A stretch of 64,000 nucleotides of DNA, taken from positions 124,001 to 188,000 of the forward strand of contig JBNKOE010000001.1 in the NCBI GenBank assembly GCA_050294475.1, read 5' to 3'. Positions 42,548-51,848 of the stretch are shown one piece after another. Positions within the stretch are counted from its first letter, which is position 1; each line of letters begins with the position of its first letter. The notes beneath the pieces are model-generated. The model had not been told where the DNA came from and ran no database searches. It was given only the letters and a program-made list of their open reading frames with translations. The stretch is from Thalassobellus sp050294475. GTDB taxonomy: Bacteria; Bacteroidota; Bacteroidia; Flavobacteriales; Flavobacteriaceae. Position numbers and translations under genes: made by a program.

Positions 42548-45500
42548 TTAGTTTAAAGATGGCGTTATTTTAAATTGATACTGATATGTTTTGTCTTTAA
42601 GCAAGTATTTTTCCATAGGCCATGCTCCCCAGCTATCAATACTTCCTAAGCCCATTTGTTTGTAATCAATTTTTAAACTTGTTAAGTCTCGTTCTTTAAT
42701 ATCGCCAGCATGTCTTTGGTCTTTTTCTAACCCATCATCTAAATCTTCGGCTAGATAATGTAATGCTGTAAAACTGAAAAAATTATCAGATTCAATACGT
42801 AATTTAATACTATTGTTTGATAATTCCATCCATCTATTATCTGTTTTGTTACCTGTTTCTTGAGGACGGATATATGGATAATATTGTTCTGAAACTGTTT
42901 GATTGTAGAGTCCCACCTCCGAACTGTAGCTTCTATCTATATAATTCTCCCATGGTCCTCTTCCATAGTACGAAATAGTATTGAAATTTTTAGGTAACAT
43001 CATTTTCATTCCAAATCTTGGCAACATAGGTGTTTCTTTATCCTCATCTATGTTTAATAATTCTTGCACATATAATTCGCCATTACTATTCAGTTCATAA
43101 TTTAAAGTTAACTCAGAAAAAACTTGAGGTAAATTATAAACCGCTTTTACTTTAATTTTATGGTCTTTTGTTATAGAATATGTCCAATCCATTAAAGTTG
43201 GGTTGTCCATGGCTTCTTTCCAAGGTCGTAATTTTATTTGAAGTTTTGCTCCCATATCATTATCGGTTGGCGCTCTCCAAAAATTTGGTTGTAATTGATA
43301 ACCTTCTTTTAAAATTGGCTCATTATTAAACATATAACCTGTAATATATCCTGTGTTTTTATCAAATACTATTTCTGATTTATCACTTTTAAAAACAATA
43401 GAATTATCATTTTTTTCAACAACCATCTTTCTTTCATTTCCTAACTCTATATTGTTTTTCCAAACACCTTTAAGGTGAAGTTGTTCTTTGGCTATTTCAT
43501 AACCTTTCGGTAAAAATGGTTCATCTTCTTTTAAAGTGTAGCTAATATTTACAAAAGCTTCTTGATACGTTTTTCCTTTTAGATGAATAGGAAGTTGGTA
43601 TGTTTTTTCTTGTTGCGGGTTGATATTTAAAGTTTCTATCGTTCCGTTTTCATCTTCTACACCATCTAAAACCAATGTCCAATTTAAACGAACATTACTT
43701 AAATTTTTAAAGAAAAATTCATTGAATACTTTAATCTTGATATCTTCTTTATCTTCCCAAGATGTATGAATGTTTTGCAGTACATTTTTAACCTCAAAAG
43801 CGTGTGGGTTTGGCTGTCTTTCAGGATTAAATACACCATTGTTTAAAAAGTTATTATCGCTTGGTGTGTCTTTTGGTCCATAATCACCTCCGTAAGCAAA
43901 AATTACCGTGCCATCTTCTTTTGTTTTATAAATAGATTGATCTATCATATCCCAAATAAAACCACCTTGAAAGTTTTTATGCGCTCTAATCACATCCCAG
44001 TAATCTTTAAAATTACCCATAGAATTACCCATGGCATGTGCATATTCACATTGTATAAATGGTCTACTTGAATTTGGATTTGCTTTAATATATTCCTCCA
44101 TCCCTTTAGGTGAACTGTACATAGGATCTATGATATCCGAATCCCAATCAAATTTCAATGTTTTCCCCGACCAACCACCAACTGTTGCTCTTTCATATTG
44201 AATGGGTCTTGACGAATCTCTTTCTTTTAACCATAAATATGCACGATAAAAATTATAACCATTCCCTGCTTCATTACCCATACTCCAAATAATAATGGAT
44301 GGATGGTTTTTATCCCGTTCAACCATTCTCACTATTCGTTGTAAATGAGCATGCTCCCAATTGGGTTTGTTAGCAAGTGTTTTGGTAATATCGTACCCCA
44401 TTCCGTGAGACTCCAAATTAGCTTCATCTACTAAATAAATACCATATTTATCACATAATTCATAAAAACAAGGGTCGTTGGGGTAATGGGACATTCTAAC
44501 AGCATTGATATTAAACTCTTTTAAAACCTTAATATCCTGTTCCATGCGTTCTTTAGAAATGGTTTGTCCCGTGGTTGGATCAGTTTCATGACGATTGACT
44601 CCCTTAATGTAAATGGGTTGTCCGTTTACTAAAAGTTGCCCTCCTTTAATTTCCACTTTTCTAAAACCTATGTTTTGCGGAATAACCTCTATTATTTCTC
44701 CTTTTTTATTCTTTAAAATGAAGTTAGTTTGATATAGATTAGGAATTTCTGCACTCCATTTTTTCGGGTTTTTTACTGAAAAATTGAATGTCGGATTTTT
44801 TTGGGATTCATTAATTTTCACACTTTTTGACGCAATTAATGATTCTCCATCTTTGAGTTGGACTTCCAAAGAGTAATTATCTTTCTTTTTTAAATCTGAA
44901 AATTGAGTTGTTATTTTTAAGGTGCCATCAACATAAGCATCATCTAAATCTGGAACTATTTCAAAATCTACTAAATGAGATTTATTTCTAGCATATAAGT
45001 AGGTATCTCTTGTGATGCCACTCATTCTCCAAAAATCTTGGCACTCTAAATAAGAGCCATCGCTCCATTTCATAACTTTTAAAACAATGGTATTTTTTCC
45101 AACATTCAAGAATTTATTTAAATTGAACTCTTGTGGTAATTTACCATCTTCACCATAGCCTACATAAACACCGTTAACCCAAACGGTAAGGTTTGATTTT
45201 GCAGCACCTACATGAAGAAAAACATCTTTTTCTTTCCAATTTTCATTGATGGAAATTTCTCTTCTATAAACTCCTGTAGGATTGTATTTTACAGGAACAA
45301 ACGGTGGATTTACAGTTATCCAATGTGCAAAATCATAGGTTGTATTGGTATATATGGAGTAGCCATAGCCCTTTACATCCCAGTTGGCAGGAATTTTAAA
45401 ATCATCCCAGTTTGTATCATTAAAATCTGTTTTTTCGAATCCTTTTGGCAAGTCATTCGGACTTTCAACATATTTAAATTTCCAAAAACCATTAAGGTTT

Positions 45501-45694
45501 AAGTAATTTTTAGATTGCTCCCAGTCACCATTTTTAGCCAATGCTTCACTTTCATATACATAATATGAAGCGTGCATAGTCATTCTGTTTTCCTGATTAA
45601 TTTTTTCATTTAACCAGAAAGGTATGTTCTCTTGAGCTATACTAGATAGTCCATTTATTAGAAATAACGCTATGATTAAACTTCTGTAGTTCAT
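42548..45694 (-). CDS. GH2 beta-galactosidase (LacZ-type)
   Basis: 1048 residues with a signal peptide (about 1-20). Layout is that of large LacZ enzymes: sugar-binding jelly roll (about 45-235), Ig-like domain (240-345), TIM barrel (350-640) with acid/base Glu475 in WSMGNEAGNG and nucleophile Glu550 in FIQCEYAHAMGNS, second Ig-like domain, and the Bgal small-chain beta domain (about 770-1048). It should remove terminal beta-galactose from complex N-glycan antennae before GH20 acts. Starts 9 nt after the glycosylasparaginase gene stop. Confidence 0.93.
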   Translation of the reverse strand: MNYRSLIIALFLINGLSSIAQENIPFWLNEKINQENRMTMHASYYVYESEALAKNGDWEQSKNYLNLNGFWKFKYVESPNDLPKGFEKTDFNDTNWDDFKIPANWDVKGYGYSIYTNTTYDFAHWITVNPPFVPVKYNPTGVYRREISINENWKEKDVFLHVGAAKSNLTVWVNGVYVGYGEDGKLPQEFNLNKFLNVGKNTIVLKVMKWSDGSYLECQDFWRMSGITRDTYLYARNKSHLVDFEIVPDLDDAYVDGTLKITTQFSDLKKKDNYSLEVQLKDGESLIASKSVKINESQKNPTFNFSVKNPKKWSAEIPNLYQTNFILKNKKGEIIEVIPQNIGFRKVEIKGGQLLVNGQPIYIKGVNRHETDPTTGQTISKERMEQDIKVLKEFNINAVRMSHYPNDPCFYELCDKYGIYLVDEANLESHGMGYDITKTLANKPNWEHAHLQRIVRMVERDKNHPSIIIWSMGNEAGNGYNFYRAYLWLKERDSSRPIQYERATVGGWSGKTLKFDWDSDIIDPMYSSPKGMEEYIKANPNSSRPFIQCEYAHAMGNSMGNFKDYWDVIRAHKNFQGGFIWDMIDQSIYKTKEDGTVIFAYGGDYGPKDTPSDNNFLNNGVFNPERQPNPHAFEVKNVLQNIHTSWEDKEDIKIKVFNEFFFKNLSNVRLNWTLVLDGVEDENGTIETLNINPQQEKTYQLPIHLKGKTYQEAFVNISYTLKEDEPFLPKGYEIAKEQLHLKGVWKNNIELGNERKMVVEKNDNSIVFKSDKSEIVFDKNTGYITGYMFNNEPILKEGYQLQPNFWRAPTDNDMGAKLQIKLRPWKEAMDNPTLMDWTYSITKDHKIKVKAVYNLPQVFSELTLNYELNSNGELYVQELLNIDEDKETPMLPRFGMKMMLPKNFNTISYYGRGPWENYIDRSYSSEVGLYNQTVSEQYYPYIRPQETGNKTDNRWMELSNNSIKLRIESDNFFSFTALHYLAEDLDDGLEKDQRHAGDIKERDLTSLKIDYKQMGLGSIDSWGAWPMEKYLLKDKTYQYQFKITPSLN

Positions 45695-45703
45695 TAAAGA
45701 TTA

Positions 45704-46720
45704 TTAATTATCCCAAGCCATTTTAAATTGTGCGTCTTCCATTCTGTTTCCTTTCTCTTCGTCGCAAACAGCGTAGTTAAATCCAGATCTTAAACTATAA
45801 CCGGCATGCTCGCCTTTTTTATTGACGGCAATAAAACCAACCTGTAAATATTCCATATCTTTTCGGTTTTTGTGCTTGTTATAAATGCGTTCTACTACTT
45901 CTTTACAGGCTTCGAGGGGTGTTCTACCATGGCGCATTAATTCAACTACCATAGCGCTTCCCGCAGTTCTTATAACTGCTTCACCTAAACCAGTTGCAGC
46001 AGCTCCGCCAACTTCGTTATCTAAAAATAATCCCGCACCAATAATAGGTGAATCACCAACACGACCATGCATTTTCCAAGCGGCTCCACTAGTGGTACAA
46101 CCGCCTGATATATTACCATTATCATCAATAACCAACATACTAATCGTGTCGTGATTTTCAATGTTTATAACGGGTTTGTATTTAGACTCTTCTAACCACT
46201 TTTTCCAGTCCGCCTCTGATTCTGGCGTTAATAGATTTTCTTTTTTAAAACCTTCTTCCAATGCAAATTGAAGTGCTCCTTCTCCAGATAACATAACATG
46301 AGGTGTATTCTCCAATACCCGTTTTGCTACCGAAATAGGATGCATGATACCCTCTAAAAAACAAACCGATCCGCAATCACTATTATGATCCATAATACAG
46401 GCATCAAGGGTTACTTTGCCTTCTCTATCTGGATAACCTCCATAACCAACACTTCGAACTTTTGGGTCGCCCTCAGGAATCCTCACGCCTGCTTCGATAG
46501 CATCTAAAGCTGACTTTCCATTTTTTAACTGTTTCCAAGTTTCTTCATTGGCTGGTAAACCATGGTTCCATGTAGAAATAATTAATGGCTTCTTTTGTGA
46601 AAGTAATGTAGCAGAAGTTTCTTCTAACTTATTTTCTGAAGCATTTTTACAACTTAAAAATGTACTTGCTCCTATGGCTCCTAGCGCAGTTGTTTTTATA
46701 AAATCTCTTCTGTTTGACAT
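45704..46720 (-). CDS. glycosylasparaginase (N4-(beta-N-acetylglucosaminyl)-L-asparaginase)
   Basis: 338 residues. The N-terminus has a twin-arginine motif (NRRDFIKTTALGA) with a lipobox-like FLSC, so export is by Tat and the protein may be lipid-anchored. Self-processing occurs before Thr192 in NHDTISML, giving the nucleophile of the Ntn-hydrolase; the second subunit has GGCTTSGAAWKMHGRVGDSPIIGAG and the GLGEA segment as in the Elizabethkingia enzyme. It cleaves GlcNAc from asparagine once the peptide and glycan are trimmed. It is thus a second route, beside PNGase, for breaking the protein-glycan link. 30-nt gap to the gene upstream. Confidence 0.93.
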   Translation of the reverse strand: MSNRRDFIKTTALGAIGASTFLSCKNASENKLEETSATLLSQKKPLIISTWNHGLPANEETWKQLKNGKSALDAIEAGVRIPEGDPKVRSVGYGGYPDREGKVTLDACIMDHNSDCGSVCFLEGIMHPISVAKRVLENTPHVMLSGEGALQFALEEGFKKENLLTPESEADWKKWLEESKYKPVINIENHDTISMLVIDDNGNISGGCTTSGAAWKMHGRVGDSPIIGAGLFLDNEVGGAAATGLGEAVIRTAGSAMVVELMRHGRTPLEACKEVVERIYNKHKNRKDMEYLQVGFIAVNKKGEHAGYSLRSGFNYAVCDEEKGNRMEDAQFKMAWDN

Positions 46721-46750
46721 AGGGTTATTTTTTAATTATTTATAAAGAAA

Positions 46751-47854
46751 TTATTGCAAACTAGCTTTCGTTTCTTTTATGATATTTAAATACTCATCCG
46801 ACAAGGCATTTCCATCAAAAAATGCCACGCCTTTAGCTCCATTTTTTTTGGCTAATAAAATGGTCTCTTTAAGCTGTTCCTTAGACTCTAATCCTGGAAC
46901 ATAAATTCCTGTATTTAATCCAGTTTGTTTTTCTTTTAAATCGGAAACGCCTTGCTTTGTAGCAAAGGCTATCCAGTCTAACCCTTCATTATAAAAGTTA
47001 TGATAAATCATGGGGTACACTTCATCAATGTTCCATTTATCCCAACGTTGACGCACCATATGATCTGCCATTTCTGGATAAGGAAATACGGCAGCCGTTA
47101 ATATTTTACCATGTTCATGAGCTATTTCATAAGCATGATTAACAACATTTTTAATTTGATTTAAACGAAATTGCTTCCATTCAATATCAATTTCAGGATG
47201 TTCCATTTTTCTAGGATCTCTACCAAATTTTTCAATAAAAGTATTGACACTGGCATCAGAATAATCGAAATCATAATCTGGTAATTCACTATTTTGAACT
47301 AAGTTGTATTTAGGCAATAAGCCCACTGGCAAAAACACATCTGGATACCGAATGTAATCTAAATGAATACTTTTAACGTCATGTACTTTTGCCAATCCTT
47401 CTAACAAATCATAGATATGTTGACGCGCTTCAGGATTACTAGGAGATAACCATTGGTAATAATCTACATAGGGGCGATCATCAAAACACGATTTTCCGCT
47501 TCTGCTTACCATATACCAATCTGGGTGCTGCAAAGCAATCGAATCACCAGGTCTATTCATGGTCATAATCCAAGCATGCACATTTAAGCCTTCATTAGTT
47601 GCCAAAGGCACCAATCGTTTTAAAAGTTCAGGATCTGTGTTGGTGTTTATTAAAACCTCATCAATGCCAGCGTTTTTATACTTTCGAAATTCAGCAATAT
47701 AGTCTTCATTTGATTTTTTTGGATCTGCAGTAGTCCAAACACCAAAATTAAAGGCTGGTTTTATATCTTCTTTTGGTGCTTGCTTAGTTTCTTTATTGGC
47801 ACACGAAAACAAACCAATTGATAAGAGTAACAATACTAATTTTGATAGTTTCAT
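46751..47854 (-). CDS. GHL10 (family 10-like glycosyl hydrolase) lipoprotein
   Basis: 367 residues from the ATG at 47852-47854, which opens a lipoprotein signal (MKLSKLVLLLLSIGLFSC-A); the longer frame overlaps the gene upstream. TIM-barrel segments match the GHL10/DUF187 group: GVWTTADPKKSNEDYI, VLINTNTDP, VHAWIMTMNRPG, SIHLDYIRYPDV and VYPMIYHNFYNEG. Conserved acidic residues in HLDYIRYPD and DEVYPM are candidate catalytic groups. E. coli DigH of this group cleaves peptidoglycan glycan strands. In this operon a role on the N-glycan core (for example beta-mannose or chitobiose cleavage) is possible but unproven. Confidence 0.8.
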   Translation of the reverse strand: MKLSKLVLLLLSIGLFSCANKETKQAPKEDIKPAFNFGVWTTADPKKSNEDYIAEFRKYKNAGIDEVLINTNTDPELLKRLVPLATNEGLNVHAWIMTMNRPGDSIALQHPDWYMVSRSGKSCFDDRPYVDYYQWLSPSNPEARQHIYDLLEGLAKVHDVKSIHLDYIRYPDVFLPVGLLPKYNLVQNSELPDYDFDYSDASVNTFIEKFGRDPRKMEHPEIDIEWKQFRLNQIKNVVNHAYEIAHEHGKILTAAVFPYPEMADHMVRQRWDKWNIDEVYPMIYHNFYNEGLDWIAFATKQGVSDLKEKQTGLNTGIYVPGLESKEQLKETILLAKKNGAKGVAFFDGNALSDEYLNIIKETKASLQ

Positions 47855-47861
47855 AATAATC

Positions 47862-48941
47862 TTATTTTGATATAATTTTTCCATCTTCTTTGATTATTAA
47901 GGTTTTATTTGAAAAAGGACTTTTTACTGAAATATTATATCCTGAACTGTGATTTTCTAATGTAGGAATTAAAGTTTTACTATCGATAATAAGATTTCCT
48001 TTTGAAATACTGTCCAATGAGGTTGCCCAAGATTCGTGATCTTTATAATACGCTTTTTGTGCTCTATATAAACTATACAATACCCCTTTAACTTTGTCGT
48101 CTTGCGGAATTGAAAACGCATCTTTTGAACCAATTGCTTTTGAAGAAAAGTACACATATCCCCATTTTTCTGGTTCGTGCATATTAATTACGCCCATTGG
48201 AGACCATACCCAATTATACTCTGGTAAAAACTTTCCTTTATCATCTTTTTTGCGCGCGTATTTTCCATTTGTTATATCGTGTTGCCAGTTAACCCTTGAA
48301 AAATTGACTCGCCAAAACTGGTCTCTTGGCACATTATCTTGATAATACGATGTTTTGTAAGCCTCCCAAGGAATGGCTAATTCTACTTGCCACCCTTCAT
48401 CTGTATCTGATGATGGATTATTGATGCTACCATTTATCTTAACGGCTGATTTTAATCCTGTTAATGTCCAATCATTTAAAACCACATTGTCATTTTCTCG
48501 ATAAGGTTTAGACAAAAACAAATCCCAAGCTGTATTTAGCGCATTTATTTCTAATTCATAATAATTATACGTATCTCCATCGGGATCAATAAATACCTCA
48601 AAATCATTATTATAAAAAATAATGGTATCACGTTGTTTTAAGGTAGCCCAAACATGCGGTTCTTCCAATTTTGCTAGTATGTAAAAATATTCATCATCCC
48701 AAAGCATTTTAACTTGTGTCTTATACTTTGGTTGTTTGATACCTTCTATATCAATAAAAGCATCTGACCATTCTGCTTTATCCCAAGAAGCATCAGAGCC
48801 ATCTCCATCTATTTTTATTGCATCTATAGTTTTATAAGCTATATAGTTTTTGGGTGTTGTTTCGCTCATAGGCTGTGCGCAACCTATGAGTGAGAAACAA
48901 CTAAAAACAACTAAACACTTAAATTTTAAACACATTTTCAC
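47862..48941 (-). CDS. CBM9-like carbohydrate-binding lipoprotein
   Basis: 359 residues with a lipoprotein signal (FSLIGC-A). The domain at about 35-270 is CBM9-like (IDAIKIDGDGSDASWDKAEWSDAF, VKMLWDDEYFYILAKLEEP, NNDFEVFIDPDGD, GWQVELAIPWEAY). The last ~80 residues (YRAQKAYYKDHESWATSLDSI) form a small separate domain. No catalytic motif is seen. It may present glycan to the neighbouring hydrolases. Its start overlaps the stop of GH130 by 4 nt (ATGA), and its stop lies 7 nt from the GHL10 start, so the three proteins are made together. Confidence 0.85.
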   Translation of the reverse strand: MKMCLKFKCLVVFSCFSLIGCAQPMSETTPKNYIAYKTIDAIKIDGDGSDASWDKAEWSDAFIDIEGIKQPKYKTQVKMLWDDEYFYILAKLEEPHVWATLKQRDTIIFYNNDFEVFIDPDGDTYNYYELEINALNTAWDLFLSKPYRENDNVVLNDWTLTGLKSAVKINGSINNPSSDTDEGWQVELAIPWEAYKTSYYQDNVPRDQFWRVNFSRVNWQHDITNGKYARKKDDKGKFLPEYNWVWSPMGVINMHEPEKWGYVYFSSKAIGSKDAFSIPQDDKVKGVLYSLYRAQKAYYKDHESWATSLDSISKGNLIIDSKTLIPTLENHSSGYNISVKSPFSNKTLIIKEDGKIISK

Positions 48942-49903
48942 AAACTATTATCTTTTGTATATTGAATTACCTCACTTAATTTACCAAATGCCATAGCCAC
49001 AACCGTATCGGCAGCACCATAATAAACAGCTAATTTATCTTCTTTTATATCGTGCAAAGCTGCACATGGAAAGACCACATTTGGCACATCTCCATTTTGT
49101 TCATAAGATACCGCTGGCCCTAATAAATATGGTTGCGTTCTGTATTTTACTTTTTCAGGTTCATTTTCGTCTAAAATAGCAGCACCCATGGCATAACGAA
49201 ATCCGTTACAGGTATTGATAACACCATGGTATAGCATTAACCAACCTTCATCAGTTAAAATTGGGATTGGGCCAGCACCTATTTTGGCACATTGCCATGC
49301 ACTATCTTCAAAAGCAGCAGCTTTCATTACACAACGGTGTTCTCCCCAATACTTCATATCTGGGCTATAGCTAATGTAAATATCTCCAAAAGGTGTATGA
49401 CCATTATCACTTGGTCTGCTCAACATAGCGTATTTCCCATTTATTTTCTGAGGAAATAAAACGCCATTTCTGTTAAAAGGTAAAAAGGCATTTTCACATT
49501 GAAAAAATTCCTTGAAATCGAATGTGTAACCAATACCTATTGTTGGTCCATGATAGCCATTGCACCAAGTAATCCAATATCTATCCTCTATAAAAACCAC
49601 ACGAGGGTCGTATTTATAATCTGAATCGATCATGGCTGTATTCCCCGCTTTCATTACAATAGGCTCATGGTTAATCTCCCAATCAATTCCATTGTTGCTA
49701 AACCCTGCAAAAATATTCATTTGCACCGCTTTATTGTCACACCTAAAAACGCCAGCAAAACCGTCTTCAAAAGGCACCACGGCACTATTAAAAATACTGT
49801 TAGATGATGGTATGGCATACCTGTCTATAATGGGGTTTTCAGAATACCTCCAAATAACATCCTTACTGTTTTCTGGCCTATCTTGCCAAGGAATATTACT
49901 CAC
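48938..49903 (-). CDS. GH130 beta-1,4-mannosyl-GlcNAc phosphorylase
   Basis: 321 residues, no signal peptide, so cytoplasmic. A five-bladed propeller with Asp99 in YKYDPRVVF, the single catalytic Asp of GH130 phosphorylases, and with GFAGVFRCDNK, WQCAKIGAGPIPI and LLGPAVSYEQNGDVPNVVFPCA. This is the branch containing the Bacteroides BT1033 and UhgbMP enzymes, which phosphorolyse Man-beta-1,4-GlcNAc to mannose-1-phosphate and GlcNAc. It is the intracellular end point of the pathway and sits beside the symporter that probably brings the disaccharide in (66-nt gap). Confidence 0.92.
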   Translation of the reverse strand: MSNIPWQDRPENSKDVIWRYSENPIIDRYAIPSSNSIFNSAVVPFEDGFAGVFRCDNKAVQMNIFAGFSNNGIDWEINHEPIVMKAGNTAMIDSDYKYDPRVVFIEDRYWITWCNGYHGPTIGIGYTFDFKEFFQCENAFLPFNRNGVLFPQKINGKYAMLSRPSDNGHTPFGDIYISYSPDMKYWGEHRCVMKAAAFEDSAWQCAKIGAGPIPILTDEGWLMLYHGVINTCNGFRYAMGAAILDENEPEKVKYRTQPYLLGPAVSYEQNGDVPNVVFPCAALHDIKEDKLAVYYGAADTVVAMAFGKLSEVIQYTKDNSL

Positions 49904-49969
49904 TTTTATTATTTTTTAATTTTAAACTTAATTTGATTTTTCTTTTCTATAAAGATAAGTTATACTTGC

Positions 49970-51847
49970 TTAATCAGGTAATCTTCTAACTTTATCCAAC
50001 CATGTATGTTTTAAAATGATTGAAGTGACCAAAAAGACAATCAACGACATTATTGTCTTTGGGTAGTCTCTAATTAAAAGAAAAATAGGAAGCACAATCA
50101 TACTGGATTGCCATACTATTCCTATGGCACAGTTTAACATATCACTTTTAAAATCTTTATTTTTAGCAAAACTCTCGTCTTCATTTTTTAACACATAATG
50201 AACTGGATCCCACCAACCCCAGGGTCTCACATTACTATAAAAAGATTTTAGCACATCCATATTTGTCGCTGGTGTTAAAAGTGTTCCTAAAAGGCATCCT
50301 AAAATTGAAAAACCAAAGATTATTGGAAATAGATATATGGCTTGTAGTTCTGCTAAATCGTATAGCCAACTACCTGCAGTGAAACTTCCTTTGTTTTGAT
50401 CCAGAACAAATTGCAACGAAGCTACCACCAAACCTGCAAACATACCCCAAAAATAACCCCAGCCATTAAAACGCCACCAAACCCATTTTAAAAAATTGGC
50501 TGCTACATACCCACCAAAAAGAGCACTTGTAATCCATAATGTTAAAGAGTTAATAGAATCGGCAAAAAAGCCCATAAACACCCCTAACCCAACTACAACA
50601 AAGGATGCAACATGACTTATTTTAATATAATGTTCACTTGTTGCTTTTGGTTTAAAATATTTTTTATAAATATCATTTACTATATAAGCAGGCCCAGCAT
50701 TTACAAAAGCTGAAAAGGTTGACATAAAAGCAGCTAACAAGCCTGCCAACAACAATCCTTTTATCCCAACAGGAACATGAAAGTTAATGACTTTTGGAAG
50801 TAAAATTTCCAAATCAGAACCATTCAATAAAGGGTTACTAATCATTTCTGGAGCCAATGTCACCAAGGCTATAACCACAATACCAGCAATTAACAAATAC
50901 CTAGGAATAAATAATATTAAATTAGTGAATCCGCTCATATATGCTGCTTCTTTAACTGATTTAGTTGAAAGAATTCGTTGTAAATCATAGCTTGGTGTAG
51001 GGCCGGCAATACTGGCAAAAAAACCTTTGAACAGAGACATTCCAACCAAAGCCCCGAACATTTTATATCCTTCGGAATCAATTAGATTATTAAAAGCCTG
51101 ATATTTAGAACTCCAATGTGAACTGAGTTCCCAACCAAAAAATATATTCTTCCATTCCTCTGAAATCACCGAAGTTATCTGGATATCTGTATAATAAATA
51201 AGGGTGTAAGCTGCAACAAGCAATCCTGCTATAACCATGATACCATATTGTAAAACTTCTGTTGCCACCACCGAAAACATACCGCCTTTAACCGTATAAA
51301 TGGTAGTTAATAAAATAATTATCAAGGCATAGGATTGGTCTGAATTAAATACAACGGTCTCACCAAACTGCAAGGTTAAATCCCAAGGTAAAATAACGGT
51401 CATAAACTTTCCAATCCCTTCAAAAAAATAAGCGATAAAACCTATGGCCGAAACAATAGCAAAAATGGCGACTATAATATGAGATGCTTTCCCTGCTCTG
51501 TCATTCCCAAAACGCGTTAAAATCCATTCAGAACCTGTCATTACCTTAGATCTCCGTATCCAGACAGCTAAGAACATCATGACGAAAATTTGATTCCAAA
51601 TAGGCCAAAGCCACATAAACATAAAACTTTTTACGCCGTATAAAAACAAAATACCAACCATCCAAGCCGTACCAGATATGTCAAACATACCCGAACCATT
51701 GCTTAAACCTAAATAATACCATTTAATGGATTTGCCTCCAAGAAAATAATGATCTAGTCCTTTTGATGCCTTTTTGGAAATCCAAACGCCAACACCAACG
51801 GTTAATAGAACGTAACATATAATGATGCTTAAATCTATGATATCCAT
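49970..51847 (-). CDS. sodium:solute symporter (SSS family), probable core-disaccharide importer
   Basis: 625 residues with about 14 membrane helices. Family features: N-terminal YVLLTVGVGVWISKKASKGLDHYFLGGKSIKWYYLGLSNGSGMFDISGT, later GLLLAGLLAAFMSTFSAFVNAGPAYIVND. SSS proteins of Bacteroidetes glycan loci import sugars with sodium. Being directly upstream of a cytoplasmic GH130 enzyme, the likely cargo is Man-beta-1,4-GlcNAc. It starts 1 nt after the stop of the second GH92 gene. Confidence 0.9.
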   Translation of the reverse strand: MDIIDLSIIICYVLLTVGVGVWISKKASKGLDHYFLGGKSIKWYYLGLSNGSGMFDISGTAWMVGILFLYGVKSFMFMWLWPIWNQIFVMMFLAVWIRRSKVMTGSEWILTRFGNDRAGKASHIIVAIFAIVSAIGFIAYFFEGIGKFMTVILPWDLTLQFGETVVFNSDQSYALIIILLTTIYTVKGGMFSVVATEVLQYGIMVIAGLLVAAYTLIYYTDIQITSVISEEWKNIFFGWELSSHWSSKYQAFNNLIDSEGYKMFGALVGMSLFKGFFASIAGPTPSYDLQRILSTKSVKEAAYMSGFTNLILFIPRYLLIAGIVVIALVTLAPEMISNPLLNGSDLEILLPKVINFHVPVGIKGLLLAGLLAAFMSTFSAFVNAGPAYIVNDIYKKYFKPKATSEHYIKISHVASFVVVGLGVFMGFFADSINSLTLWITSALFGGYVAANFLKWVWWRFNGWGYFWGMFAGLVVASLQFVLDQNKGSFTAGSWLYDLAELQAIYLFPIIFGFSILGCLLGTLLTPATNMDVLKSFYSNVRPWGWWDPVHYVLKNEDESFAKNKDFKSDMLNCAIGIVWQSSMIVLPIFLLIRDYPKTIMSLIVFLVTSIILKHTWLDKVRRLPD

Positions 51848-51848
51848 A

